Shown here one piece after another: positions 1 through 12,660 of a stretch of 64,000 nt of DNA. Where the stretch lies: assembly GCF_932276165.1 (NCBI RefSeq), contig NC_063993.1, positions 4,412,001-4,476,000 on the forward strand. Reading direction: 5' to 3'. A program made the translations under genes and the position numbers. The DNA comes from Plutella xylostella (Eukaryota > Arthropoda > Insecta > Lepidoptera > Plutellidae). Numbering within the stretch: the stretch's first letter is position 1; the number at the start of each line of letters is the position of its first letter. The notes below the pieces were generated by a model. The model did not search any database. It was not told where the DNA came from and was given only the letters and a program-made list of their open reading frames with translations.

Positions 1-1870
1 TGTTTTACTATTTAGCAACATTAATCAAACATCCGGTGTACGTGGCTAAGTTTTACATATCTACATGTACTTACATATATTTTTTTTAAAAGAGCATAAA
101 GCTTATTCTGAACTTCATTTCAAATCTTCAAACATCGTTCAAGTTAATCATAATATTAGTGAGGTACATGTTTTAACTGAAATTTCACACATTATAACAT
201 TACCGATAACTCTTTACCAAATAGTGCGCTCGTCGTGGCCCACTCGCCGCTCTCCGCAGGGCGCAAATTGCTTCAGCGCACCTCTCGGGAGCATATTTAG
301 AGGTTGTAAAAACGTGTCAGTCACATCGAGAAAAGTTAAAGGCAAAAATAAAACGCTTTCATACTAATACGACCTTTTATTTTTGTTATTTCTTAGAAAA
401 CATTTTACTTAAAGAATTTCCTCCACTCTCGATACGTCCCCGCGTCCGCCCGAGAGACGCGTGCTGTGTGTTTTTATTGTAACAAATAATTATTTTTCGT
501 AAAAAAATATTAAGTATTAATACTAACCTTTAAAAAATTTATATTCAGAATTTCTATTGTGCAAACTTGCACCTGGACACTATGTTTGATGTCCGCGGAG
601 AAAAAATATTGAATAGAGCGGCCAACGGACTCCCGTTAGATAATCGCTCTTTAGGTCACTTTTTTGAGCATTTTTGTAAAAAATGTCATGACATGTGCTC
701 TCGGAATTATGCATCTCGCTGCACCACAATGGCGGCACGAGGGCACTTCGCTACAGCTTTTTACTTTAAAAAACTTCGCGATTTGGTGTCAAGACCCCAC
801 TTTGTCTGTGCGGCGTCTTCTACTCATTCAATTGTTATTATAACTGACTTTATCTATTGATACGGCTTGGTGGACAATCTGAGGTTTTGTGCCAAATCAT
901 CATTATTTATCAGTTAAGTTTACGCCAGTGAAGTTGCTTTATATGTTATTTACTGCCACTTAGTAATTTTGTAATAAATAGAAAGGTATGACAAAATAAA
1001 GATGTTTATATTAAAATTTGTTTTAAGCTGGAACCTCTTTGGACGTTCCAGATTGGGTGAACTTTATGAAAGGCATAAAGGCAAGGTTTAATCTAATGTT
1101 TGCCGTCCTCCATTCACAAAGCTTTAATAGATAAGGCGACAGGACACGGCCGTTGTTTACCTCAAACGAACGTCCTAACTTATCTACGTTTACTGCGCAA
1201 ACGTTTGCACAGGGACGACGCAAAAAATATGTTATTTTTAAATTTGTGCAAGAACTTTGACGTTGGACGGATCTCAGTCACTTTTACCAACAGATCGATC
1301 AAAGGGATCAATCTAAACTAGGCTTTAGGATAATTAATATAAGAGCTTCGGAAACGCAAGATAGATTGGCGGGTCTGTATACAAAAGGTGACAGGCTAGA
1401 AGGAGTGCCAGTTGGCACAAAGAGTTCGGACGTTTGAAAGACATCATGAATAGGATAGAAAAGGAGTGATCGAGACATGATGGAGCACTGGCCATCCGCC
1501 GCTTCCCGGTCGGACAATAAAGCTCCATAATACGTTATGTGAAAGGAAATGCTAGGAAGAAATGACTGAGAAACTTATACATATTACTTTATGATCAATT
1601 TATGAAATGTCGGATGTTTCATGAAAATATAATGCTATTTATTTAATTTGCATTGAGTCGGTATTTTATAATTCAATTCAATAAAGTACTTACATAATCT
1701 AAGCTCATATATTTGTTAATGAAATAAATACGGTAGTAACATTGAATAACTTGTAGGTATGTACATATAGTATATCACATATACCTAAGCTACAGATACA
1801 CGCCTTTTATCCGGTTGTAACAAAAAAAGGTTTAACAGATTTTTGGAGAACTTAGCAACCTGAAAGTAAT
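1..1870. other. Non-coding DNA, nothing recognised
   Basis: AT-rich sequence with scattered short open frames that lack codon bias, domains or good splice-site context. I see no gene, RNA gene or repeat with clear ends here. Confidence 0.5.
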
Positions 1871-1878
1871 ATTTCACG

Positions 1879-2796
1879 TAGGGTTTCGTTCCCGTCTTCC
1901 CGGGAATTCCCGTTCCCGGGAATTCCCGGGAAATTTGTCCTTCCCGAAACCGGGAAAAAAATAGCATTCCCGGGAATTCCCGGGTTTTGTTTTTAATCGA
2001 TTCTATGCTATATTTTCATCTTTATTTAACGGTTTCTCTTACCTTAAACAAAAAAAAATATCGGCGGGCTTGTCGTCTACGATCAGAAACTCGGTTTTGT
2101 TGTAAATTATTGGAAAATCATACGTGTTATTGTTTTCGCGCAGCTGCTTTGCAAAGATAAATGACTCATCTACATCACCTTGTTTCACCTCTTCCTGATT
2201 CAATATTTTCATATTTATTTATCTGTTGGTCCTACCGCCTACCGAAAACCTAACAATTGATCGGCTTTTATATATATGACCAAAGAGTATGTAAAAGCTA
2301 ACGCTAGTGTGACGCCTGTCATATATTTTTAATGTCTCCGTTTTGTGTCCGCTTTTATTTTTTATAAAATTACTAACGCATAGAAAAAAACAAAATAAGA
2401 AGTAGGTTGAGTGATAAATCGTTGAAAAAATAAATTTTTCTAAAACATTACCTCAAGTGTAATTAATTTTCTATTTTAATTATTATGTCATAATAATATT
2501 ATTTTGCAAACTGGTTATTGTTTAATTTACAATTAAGAAAAACAAATGATTTGGCATGTAAAACAAATAATTATAATTTTGGTTGTTAATTTATCTGACT
2601 GTTGCTTTTTTCTACCTATACGAGTGATAAAAGTATATTTGATTAAATTGTAAGTGTTTTAATAGTCTTTTAATACCCGAAAATAGCAAAATCAAGCATT
2701 AAAAATAAATTCCCGTTTCCCGGGAATTCCCGGGAAATCATGGAAAAAATTCCCGTTTCCCGGGAACAGAAAAAGGTCGGGAAAAACGAAACCCTA
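1879..2796. mobile_element. Non-autonomous hAT-type element (918 bp) with 8-bp target duplication
   Basis: The ends are a 12-bp inverted repeat, TAGGGTTTCGTT at 1879 and its complement ending at 2796. They are flanked by a perfect 8-bp direct repeat ATTTCACG at 1871-1878 and 2797-2804. An 8-bp duplication with a TAGGG-type terminus fits the hAT superfamily. Both subterminal regions are packed with CCCGGGAATTCCCGGG-like palindromes (1897-1985 and 2711-2765), which could be transposase-binding repeats. The interior is AT-rich with no transposase, so it would need enzyme supplied in trans. The intact duplication argues against great age. Confidence 0.85.
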
Positions 2797-2804
2797 ATTT
2801 CACG

Positions 2805-5800
2805 TGAAGTGCTATCACGCCGATATTTCACATTTATACGCTCGGCCGGCGGTGCGTATCGAACTCCTCATAGTTCGCAAGGACAATACTCTCAGAAAAG
2901 AGAATTATTCAGCGGACCCGGAAGGGGAGAGTCTGACGCAAGCATTCAAATAGCCACCTGCTGGACATTAAACGACCAATCCACCGGTACCTGACCCACA
3001 GAAAATGGTCCCTTAACTCATTCTCAATAGAGTTCAGTGTTGGACGAAACATTGGTGGCAAGGGACAATTCCGAGGGTCCGGTTGACTGTTGCCAGTTGC
3101 AGCATCAAAAGTTTAAACGGCCATCGAGAACAAAGCGCGGGCCGGCGGATAAATATTCAATGCGAATCCTTTGGAGGCGATATTTTATATTCTCATGCGA
3201 TTGTTGCCTTTGTAGCGTCACCTGCGCGGCGCGGTGGAATCATACTACGAGAAAAGACCTTTACTATTTTGATATAACGGCAGCTTTATTAGATTTCTAT
3301 CTGACAAAAATGTTTGCAATATAAAACTGGAAGCTTTGTAAATTGACAGTCGTATCCAGCGACAAAGACTCCACTTTAATTAAAACCATTGATCCAGTTT
3401 CATTGTGCTCGCGTATTCCGGATAACCTGCCATAATTAAAAATTCCTCATTTTTCCGTTTCGACAAAAAAGCAATAATTAACTCAACCGTCATACCGTTT
3501 ATTTACAATGAAAACGTCAAATCGCGTAAACTAGTTTGTAATCAATCACAAGATTGTTGTAAACGTTATTGATTCTTTGATCAACCGCCCTTTCCGAATT
3601 ATAAAAGCAAAACCAGATTTGGTGCGAAAACCCGGAATTTACATCAAAATCACAAACAAATACAAAAAAAAACTGGCTGAAACTCGAGGCTATTGTGTTC
3701 GTGGATTCGTAACGGCCGAGCGCGTAATAATGTGAATAAAATATTCACAATTTTGGTATAATTCTTGCGCGTACGCACACCGCACAGCTGTCGCGGCCCA
3801 AGGGCCTCACCGAGGGCTCAGCCGCTATTGTATCATAAACAATTGCAACAGTTTTGCAAATAACAATTTAAAATACTATCAATTAAGCTCAAATAACACG
3901 AACTAATTAATTTCACTAAAGTTGGCGAACCATACGTCACGTGTAACGTATGAGAACGAATCACAAGTAAAGTGCTTTAAATTTCAAGACAGTATTTGTG
4001 ACAAATTATTAAAAATTATTAGTTATGTTTATTAACATATAAATAGTGATGGAGCAGGGAGAGTCATTAATAATATGGACATTATTTATATTATTATTAT
4101 TGAATGCTTGTGTAATAGTTTATATATCGATCTTAATGACAAGGCCGCTATATTATAATGGACCAGACTAAAATTACTAAGCACAGGCAAATTAACGCAA
4201 TATAATTGTGTATTTTGTCGTAACATTGTTTTTGTCAGTAATTTTTAGCAGGTTTCCTTGAACTAGAGCAAATATTGACAATGGTCTGGCCTCTTTTTTT
4301 AACCTCAGTCATTTATCCCGGCAGCCGTGTCCATTGTCACAATTACAGCAAAAACTTCTGCAAGGATTTATCAGATTTCAAACAATGGCCGCTGTCGGCT
4401 GGGTTGTGCTTCAATTTGCGAAAATAGCCCAAACAATCTTTGTTTTAAGAGAAAAGGGACAAAGAATGGCATTTGCGCATGTCGGGGCTCCTTTGATCTG
4501 AGCTGCTTTGTAAACTTTCGCTTTTACTATTATACGAGTACCTACGAGGAGCAGGCGATCGTGCACGGGTATTATATGGCCGCCATTACATTTACATGTA
4601 GCTTTCAATTGTTTCAGAAGCTCTCTATCATCAAAAAAAGTAAACAAAGTAAAGTATAGTACAGGGCATTATGTTCTAATATATATGGCTTCTTTTTACC
4701 TACATATTATAGTGTTATACAGAAAAATACTTAGAATTATGTTCAAGAAGGTAGTTATATAATCAGGGAATCTACAGTACATTAAATTATGTGGTTATAA
4801 TTAAGAGAGTAAAAGAGCTGATAGATTCAGGTTAAAGTAGAAATTATACACGTAAAGTCCCTATTAGATTAATTTCATAATAAATTTATCTGTTTTGTTT
4901 AATAAACCAGCTTTATGCAAGTATTTGGAAACAAAATATTTTATGTTATTGAATACACACAGTCATTGTCATGTTGAACCCTGAAACTAAAGCTACTTTA
5001 ATGTAGCTATAGCGATATGAGCAGGAAAAGTAAAAGTGAATTCTTTGTCTAAACATATCAGTGACTGCTAAGCAGCAGTCGAAGATAGCGAAACAAAAGA
5101 GCTCGTAGAACAATGAGTGAACGCGAAAGGGTTCCCCTTTCTTCCTCTCGGGGCGACGCGAACACCGCCCGGACTGCGAATATCCGTGGCGCAATAAAGA
5201 GTAAGAGTGTTAGGCAAATTTCGAGTTTCTTTCACTGGGAACAAAAGGACGTCCTTGAATTCTCCTCGGCAAGGCTTAATTGTGGTTTTTCGTCTTCAAA
5301 GAGTTGTTTCCTTTGAAGCGAGAGCCCCCGAGCCGCCTGCGAATGTTCTCGACTAAACAAAGGCCCACTACTTACTTTCACTGGCTCAGACAACTCCGAG
5401 CCCGCTGCCCTGCTGATCGAGGACTACTCCCGACTTAGTTCACAAACGAATCTGTATTGGTTGGAACAACCTTTGATATGGCTGAGAGTCGTCAAGTCCT
5501 ATCTAAACCAATTATGTACTCGCAGTTCGCTTCACGACGTAATGGGAGGCGCTAGCCATTTCCCACTGAAATTCGCTGGAATTACAAGAAATATTGGTTT
5601 ACTTTAGTCGATGAGGAATATCTAGTAAGTAGGTACTTCGTAATATTGAATATCGTCTATGTAATAAAAATCGTTTAGTAAAAATAAAATTAGGGCATTT
5701 GCCCTAACTTCCATCTGTCAATTAAAGTTGCAATAAATAAAGCAACGTTGCCAATAATAATGACAAACATCTCCAACCAATATAAACGATGTAGCTGTTT

Positions 5801-6561
5801 TTAGATTAATTAGTGGCAGATAAGAGAGCGATAAGCATCGCGACCATCACCTGCTCCGAGCAAACTTGTCGTGTATCTGCGAGGAGGGTCTGCACAAGGA
5901 GGTTTTTGTCCTAATTTATAGATAATGCTGTTGAAACACAGGCCGCTCCTGAAACCGTAGCAAGGTGCGCGGCGCGCGCCAGATAACCACCGAAACTATC
6001 TCAACAAAGCTGTGACAAAGACGCAGCGCTACGCATAAAAGAGAAAACTATAAACTTTTTAACACAATACGTTTTTTCCAACAGCAATGCTCACGCTAAA
6101 GTAAGGCTTACCGGGTTGGAATAAAACTCACGTGTGCTATGTAAGGCACGCGCCTACAGCAGGTGGTAAAAGCTCTTAAAAAACGGAGCTTTTTGAATCG
6201 ACGCGCTTTGTGCAAAGAAGTGCTGTTTTCTTCCCTAATAAAATTTATGTGTGTTGTTTGATTTGCGATAACAATGAAATAGGCAATTAGGTAGTGCATA
6301 CTGTCAATATTTGAAATGAGGTTATTGTTCCTATTATCATTAGCACCAGTTTGTAGTTTAAGTACTTCTTTTTTATATTTTGTCTTTAGCACAAAGTTGC
6401 TGTAAATACGGTAACATGAGGTTTAGGAGATTAGACAGTTTTTAAAATACTTTAGGCCATGAAGATTGTTATACATGATGGTCTTACTTAAAATATTTGT
6501 ATACTTAAGTATAGAAAAGAATTACTTACCTACTTAATGTTTTACTTTTAGCTTAAGGTAT
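2805..6561. other. Non-coding DNA upstream of Krueppel
   Basis: No coding exon, RNA gene or element with convincing ends. The longest open frames (for example 4327-4659) show no domain and mixed codon use. It could hold regulatory sequence, but nothing in it decides this. Confidence 0.45.
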
Positions 6562-6644
6562 GTTACTAACTTTCGTTCGTTCTAGAATACAATACTAACC
6601 ATGAAACTAAGGTAAGTATTGTATTCTAGAACGAAACTTAGTAA
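6562..6644. repeat. Hairpin-forming inverted repeat
   Basis: The left arm 6562-6600 and right arm 6611-6644 pair almost perfectly around a loop of about 10 bases. The uninterrupted core of the pairing is TTCTAGAATACAATACT, with an extra GTTC in the left arm. It could be a miRNA-like precursor or a very short hairpin MITE. I see no host gene around it. Confidence 0.6.
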
Positions 6645-8476
6645 AATTAACAACTTAATACAAATATTACCCAATTTTTTACGAACTAACTTACAGTAGG
6701 TACTTCTATATTTATTATAAATATATGTTTATATTTAAACTGGTTAATGGGGTTTAAGTGGTTAAAATGTATCTGTGCTACCACAAAAAACTTTAAACAT
6801 TGTTTAACTAGTGTTTAAAACGAAATTTGACAGATTTGTAGGCGTTTGACAGCGCTAAACAACTGTTAAATACTGTCTAAGTTTTTGTGGTAAGTCCCTA
6901 ATCCTTTATCTTTAGAGGTCCTCGATTGAATTCACTATATCTTAGCTAAGAAATTGTATATACTTCTATAAATACAATCGATATAATAAATAACTGTGAC
7001 ACAATGTGACTCATTAGGTAGAAATAGCTTCTCATTAAGAGTACACAGACACATTATCTACATGCGGGGCTGCAGTTACGTGAGTGTGTTATGTGACGGG
7101 ATAAAAAGCGGGTAGGAAGGCGCGCGCTACACTAAAATGGTAAAAATAGCTGGTACCGCGCGCGCCGCGCCGTAAAATAGACAAATTTACGCGATCCTAC
7201 CACCGCTAGACACTTATGCTTTTTATGCGTGTTGTCTTTGAGCTAATAATTGCTCGCCGGTTACGTCCAGAGATGCCTCCGTCCGAGGAAACGACCGTCG
7301 TAAATTAGCTGCACCCCATTTACCAGTTTCTAATCGAATCATAAACTTTGTTTTTGTCGTGGATCATAGAAAGATGCGAAATAATAGGATAATCACAAAT
7401 GATACTTACGTACCAGGTTGTGTGGCGCTGTGGTTAGACCTGATCGAGCCATCTAATCTGCATTGTTTGTTGTTGAAACGAATTGAGGATAGATTATTGT
7501 TGTCATTAATGCCGATTAGCGACACGGAATTGTAGACAAAGATGGGCCTAAGAACCGCATTATTTTTATTTCCTGATCGAAGCCAAAAATAAATATTGCA
7601 ATTAAGTACTATTTATTATATAAGATGGTAATTAGCATTAATCACTACCAGTTCTAGTTTAAAGCTGAACTTAACATAATGATAGCTAAATAAGATAATA
7701 ATGAGAAGACCATGACGTATAAAAATTAGTAGTCGTTACGTTACCTCTCCAACCAAATGTATCTAATCTCGTAAGAGCATCACAAACAATGGTTATTTTG
7801 GAAATAGTCTTAATCGCCGCCGCCCCCGGGGATCGGGAGTCGGCCGTAAACATAAAAAGTGCTTATGTGGCTCCTTGCGTCGCTAAAAACACCAGCAGGA
7901 AGGAACATAATGTAGTAGCCGTCGTAAAAAGTGAATGCGTTGCGTGCACGTGGAGTGCAGCGCGGGGGCTGCGGGGGGTGCGGGCGCGGGGGCGCGGGGG
8001 GGGCGCGGGGCGCGCGGCCGGGGGCGGGGGGTGTGTTCACGCGAGGGGCGGCCGCGCCGGAGAGCCAGTGTTGTGGTAGGTCACACGCCGCGCGCTCGTC
8101 CCGCAGCCGAACATCATTCCACCTCGCGACGTCGACTCGGACGAACATGCCCAGCGACCAGCTCCTAGCGAACACTTGCTAACTACCTTGTGACTCACTA
8201 CCAATCAAATTAACTACATTTACAAGTTTACTTAACTATTAAGAAAGACAATTGGTGACCAGTGCGGATGCATTTTCCATGAACCACGCGTGAGATGGCC
8301 TTATCGCTGCAGTCGTCGCAGAATTCGAGAGGTTCGTGTGCAGATTTTACTTAGTGTGCGGAGCCCCGGCCCGGTTTGCTGAATCTAGTGAAAGTGCATA
8401 TGTGTCGAGAAAGTTTCAAAAGTTGGCGCGCGCGGCATGCGTGTGGAGCGATCCGCCATTGGCCGCCGCACACATG
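6645..8476. other. Non-coding DNA with a G-rich island
   Basis: Mostly AT-rich. From 7958 to 8036 the plus strand is strongly G-rich, with several runs of four or more G, and it creates long but spurious arginine/glycine or proline open frames on both strands. No exon with codon bias is seen. This may be the upstream part of a Krueppel promoter region. Confidence 0.45.
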
Positions 8477-8511
8477 TATATTTGCATTCAAGCTCGCTTG
8501 TAAGATTCAGT
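8477..8511 (+). promoter_or_regulatory. Candidate core promoter (TATA box plus initiator), possibly for Krueppel
   Basis: TATATTT begins at 8477 and the arthropod initiator TCAGT lies at 8507-8511, so the initiator A at 8509 is 32 bases downstream of the first T of the TATA box, a normal spacing. The surrounding 8.1-8.6 kb is less AT-rich than the neighbourhood. The next plus-strand gene is Krueppel, whose main exon is 3.3 kb downstream behind a splice acceptor, so this pair could start its 5' exon. That link is inference; the donor of a first exon could not be fixed. Confidence 0.35.
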
Positions 8512-11500
8512 GAACCGTGGGCGGCCGCGTAGCCCGCTACGACGCTACGACCGTAGCGGCGTAGGCTTTACGTCTTTGTTTTTACTTTTGCACGTATGTT
8601 TTTTATTACGTGTTTGTCTTCATCTTATGCATATGTTTTTAAACTGTGTGTAATTAAGTGTCGTCATAATCATACCAAAAACAAACAGCTGATTGGAGAA
8701 GGCAAGGGCAGATAGGTATTTCTACTTTAAAATTGTTAACATTTTTTGTCTCTGCTTTGCTTTTTTTATGGAAATTATGTAGGTACATATTTCTATTTAA
8801 TTTTTCTGACGTAACGTTACTAAATTTAAATTAGATTCGATTGATAACACTTTGATTATATTAAACCGGCGTTATTTAATTCAATAATCTTCACATGTCT
8901 AATATCTATAATTCTTTTAAATTATAACATAAGTATATTGACATACTCACATTAGTACCTTCTACCTATAATAAGTAGAATTTCATCAGCAGTGAAACAT
9001 AGTTTTTCATTGATTACTTTCCATTAATTAATGAGTTTTTATAGCATTATCATTAACATACATCTCATTATTTATTACCCTTTGAAATATATGATAGTTA
9101 ATGTATAGACACTAGATTAGTAATTTTGTTATTAAACCGTGAGAATAGTAGATACACATTCCAAGAAATGATTATTATAAGACGGACAGTTTTTAAAGCT
9201 CTATAAATGAAGAATAATTGTTAGATTAGTCTATTATTAATACTATAAAGAGTATAAAGTGCAGTTACGGCAGTTAGATAATGTAGAATATACCTATTAA
9301 CTATTGCAATGCTACATTATTCCTAAGTAAGTAAGATTGGACTTTTTCTTATCTTGTACTTAATTCCCACGGGAAAACCACTTATTGCGTAACTTTTAGG
9401 GGAAAGCTGTCGTTACTCAGTTCCAAAAACCAAAATTAAAAAGTAGATCTCACATTATTTTTACATATTATTAAGTCCTTACGTAAGGTATAAATACGCA
9501 AGAATAAGTCATGATCTGGCTAAAACAGAAATCTCATATTTAAGGAAAATAAAACGTATGAAGACGAAAACAGGCGAAGCCACAGAACCGCCGCGTATTA
9601 CCTTAACCCTAAAGTACCGAAACCGTACGAGCTCCGTAATCTGTGCGTAACCCGTCAGTACATACGCAGCGAACGGTTAATCCCATTAAAGACTATTTGA
9701 CCAAATTAGGCCACGGCACTCAATATTGAATTAAACTCCCTTGCCTTTAACATTATGGGTTGTTTATAACGGGTGGTCGGTACAATCAAGTTAACCTTCT
9801 TTTATTAAATTTGAAATGTTATAAAGGCTTACATACAGTTAAATATTGTTTTTATTTTTTGCTTATGTGTAACAGAATTTAATTGACGTACTTTCCTGAA
9901 AATATTGCAGCCTAACCTAAGAATGTATCTTTAAAACAGCATATTTATAATACCTTTCAATAGTGTCGAAGTTTATTCTTATCGATATGGTTTCCTTAAT
10001 AGCGAGTAAACCACATCATAAAAATCCGGGCCGTTTTTTTTCTATACAATAGTTGGGTGACGCGGCGTGCTATCTGCTGAACCCTTGCGCAATAATGAGT
10101 TATGGACTGACGGCCGCCAGCGAGTCCATAAACGTATTGACGACGAGTTATTGACAAATATTTATGGGGTATAAAGAGGGGATAATTACAACTCTTTAGC
10201 ACATAAAAAGCGGTCCCGCGGAAGGGTGGCTGTTGTTAAAATTTATCACCAATATTGCCTCGGCGACGCACAATGTAGGTGTATTCATTGACGGGTTTTA
10301 CGCCTGTAATCGGTAACAAACAGTGGCAATAGCTTTAGACGTTCCGTCACATAAAAAATGTATTTCGGAATGATTATGACATATTGATGAGTTTTTTTTT
10401 ACGATACGGTACATTCGGCTACATTAAGCAATATCATATTTAATTATGGAATTTCAACTCCCGATACTTTATCTATTACCTAACTATTTAGGATAAGAAT
10501 TTTGTGATGAATACTTCAAAGAATCATGGCCAAAATTGCAACACATGAGTTTTAACACTTCCTCACTAGACTTGTTTCATAAACACAGTGGGGCCAACAA
10601 GTCGGTGTATAATAAACCGTGTAAATGTTCGCCCGTCGCGAGTGCCGCCGCCGCCGCTCGCTCTCAGTAATGTTATTAAAAAGTTATGGGATAAGCCGAG
10701 ACGTGCCCGACCAACATTCTAATCACAAACTTTAAAATTATCTTATACTTTTAATACCCCTCCGCGTCGTGAATTCGTAATGATATAAATATTGAGCGCG
10801 AATCGACATGGAGCTTTCTTTATAAACTTTTATTTCGAAAAGCTCTTTAATACCCATCAGTGTCTTACTGACCTAAAAGGCAAGATTATGTAATCACTCT
10901 TGATTTGAGAACTTCACCGATTATCTACTATCTATGTGAATGAATCACCAATTCCGTGCTATCTAAGACAGTGACAAAAAGAAAGATATGACTCCTAACA
11001 AAGAAATTGTAAAAAGCTACAATATAATTGTTATCTGTATTTCTTACAACATCTCCTTAGCCGGGGCTCAAGTGAATCTCGCCGCGTAGAGCACAGCTAC
11101 TGAGCGGCGGCGGCGGCGGCGGCGGCTGCTGACGACAAAGTCTCGCTAATTCCATTTCGCCTCCTTCAATTAAACGTCTCGCGGACTCCGGCCGGGAATT
11201 AATTCCTCGGCTAAGTAGATAATGTAGAACCTCCCTCCGCCTCTCCACGCCTCGACGAGAACTTTCAATTATGATTTTAGTCTAATTTTAATTAAGTGCT
11301 CTCAAAAGGCTTTTCTTCAGAGAAATTAATATTTGAATATAATTTGGGCGGAGCGGACGGGCGGAGTTTGCCGCGCGACGAGTAATTAATTATATTACAA
11401 GTGACCCGTCACCCCTCCCGCTGCCGCCGCGACCAGCTAAGACGTTCACTAGCTATCACATCTTCAACTTAAACTTATTCATGGAATTTATCGCGTTTGT

Positions 11501-11830
11501 TCTACATCTGTGTTAGAATATGTAACTGATTGGCTGAAGGCGGAGGTGCGCGCAGTTTGCGCAACAGGTCGGGGCGGAAGTGACCTGCGCCTGCGCCGCG
11601 TCATTGCGACCAAATGTTTCCTCCGCACTCCGCGCAGACGTTTTTGCTCTCTTTTTTGTCCGCCATCGCTGATAAGTGCGCTATCGATAGGTTCGGTTCT
11701 GCTGTTTGTTTAGGTAAAGAGTGACGGAAGTGTATCGAGAACTGATACCAGAACGAAATTTATTCCTAAAACAAAATCACACGTAGTTTTATTGGAGCTC
11801 GTAATGTAATATTGGTGTTGTTTGTCGTAG
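8512..11830 (+). other. Probable Krueppel first intron or upstream region
   Basis: No coding exon was recognised. It contains a CGG-type trinucleotide run at about 11103-11127 and GC-richer stretches with TAATTAATTA motifs (about 11160-11440) that could bind homeodomain factors. The acceptor of the Krueppel exon closes the interval at 11829-11830. Confidence 0.35.
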
Positions 11831-11856
11831 GTGTGTCAGTGAGGCCGCTTTCGGCG

Positions 11857-12660
11857 ATGCGGCAGGAGTCGCTGCCCATGCTGGCGGAGCGGCTGCTGGC
11901 GACGCGCGCGGCGGCGCTGGTGGCGGGGCTGCCCCCCGAGCTGTACTCCGGCGCGCTGCTGGCCGCCTGGCCGCCCTCCCCGCCCGCGCCCCGAGCCCCC
12001 GCCGCCGCGCCCGAGCGCCGCCGCCGCCGCACGCCCAAGCTGGACGACACCGCACCACCCTCGCCGCCCTCTTCGTCCGGCTCCTCGCCCGGCGCCGCCG
12101 ACCCGCCGCGCGACAAGCTCTTCACCTGCAAGGTGTGCTCGCGCTCCTTCGGCTACAAGCACGTGCTGCAGAACCACGAGCGCACGCACACCGGCGAAAA
12201 GCCCTTCGAGTGCGGCGAGTGCCACAAGCGCTTCACGCGCGACCACCACCTCAAGACGCACCTGCGCCTGCACACGGGCGAGAAGCCGTACTCGTGCCCG
12301 CACTGCCCGCGCCACTTCGTGCAGGTGGCCAACCTGCGCCGCCACCTGCGCGTGCACACCGGCGAGCGGCCCTACGCCTGCGCGCGCTGCCCGGCGCGCT
12401 TCTCCGACTCCAACCAGCTGAAGGCGCACGCGCTGGTGCACGAGGGCGACGCGCCCTTCGCCTGCCGCTGCGGCGCGCGCTTCCGGCGGCGGCAGGCGGC
12501 CGCGCTGCACCGCTGCGGCCAGGCCAGCCCGCCCGCGCCCGACTGGCGCTGGGACGACTGGCCCGCGCCCGCGCCCGAGCAGACCGAGCCCGAGGACCTG
12601 TCGCTGCCGCGCCGCCCCGCCACGCCCGACTCGCCCACCGACCTGCGCGTGCACGCGTAG
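11857..12660 (+). CDS. Kr: Krueppel, gap-gene zinc-finger transcription factor (main coding exon)
   Basis: Sequence-specific nuclear repressor/activator that patterns the central embryo. The 267 codons from this ATG carry four canonical C2H2 fingers (cysteines 91/94, 119/122, 147/150, 175/178; histidines 107/111, 135/139, 163/167, 191/195) joined by TGEKP-type linkers, then a degenerate fifth finger (203-220). Finger signatures FGYKHVLQNHERTHTGEKPF and FVQVANLRRHLRVHTGERPY are those of Krueppel. Near the C-terminus, EQTEPEDLSL (241-250) matches the CtBP co-repressor motif region of fly Krueppel. A splice acceptor at 11829-11830 precedes the frame, which is open upstream, so a short 5' coding exon is possible and the true start may lie upstream. 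The exon is extremely GC-rich, which opens a long meaningless antisense frame. The N-terminal region is much shorter than in flies. Confidence 0.93.
   Translation: MRQESLPMLAERLLATRAAALVAGLPPELYSGALLAAWPPSPPAPRAPAAAPERRRRRTPKLDDTAPPSPPSSSGSSPGAADPPRDKLFTCKVCSRSFGYKHVLQNHERTHTGEKPFECGECHKRFTRDHHLKTHLRLHTGEKPYSCPHCPRHFVQVANLRRHLRVHTGERPYACARCPARFSDSNQLKAHALVHEGDAPFACRCGARFRRRQAAALHRCGQASPPAPDWRWDDWPAPAPEQTEPEDLSLPRRPATPDSPTDLRVHA

Noticed and set aside
7789..8182. Overlapping glycine/arginine- and proline-rich frames on both strands
   Set aside because: Low-complexity G-rich DNA; no codon bias, no splice context, no similarity recognised.
11836..12654. 272-codon open frame on the minus strand opposite Krueppel
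   Set aside because: It is produced by the extreme third-position GC content of the sense exon. It has no domain and a composition of Ala/Arg/Gly/Val only. The plus frame has unmistakable zinc fingers.
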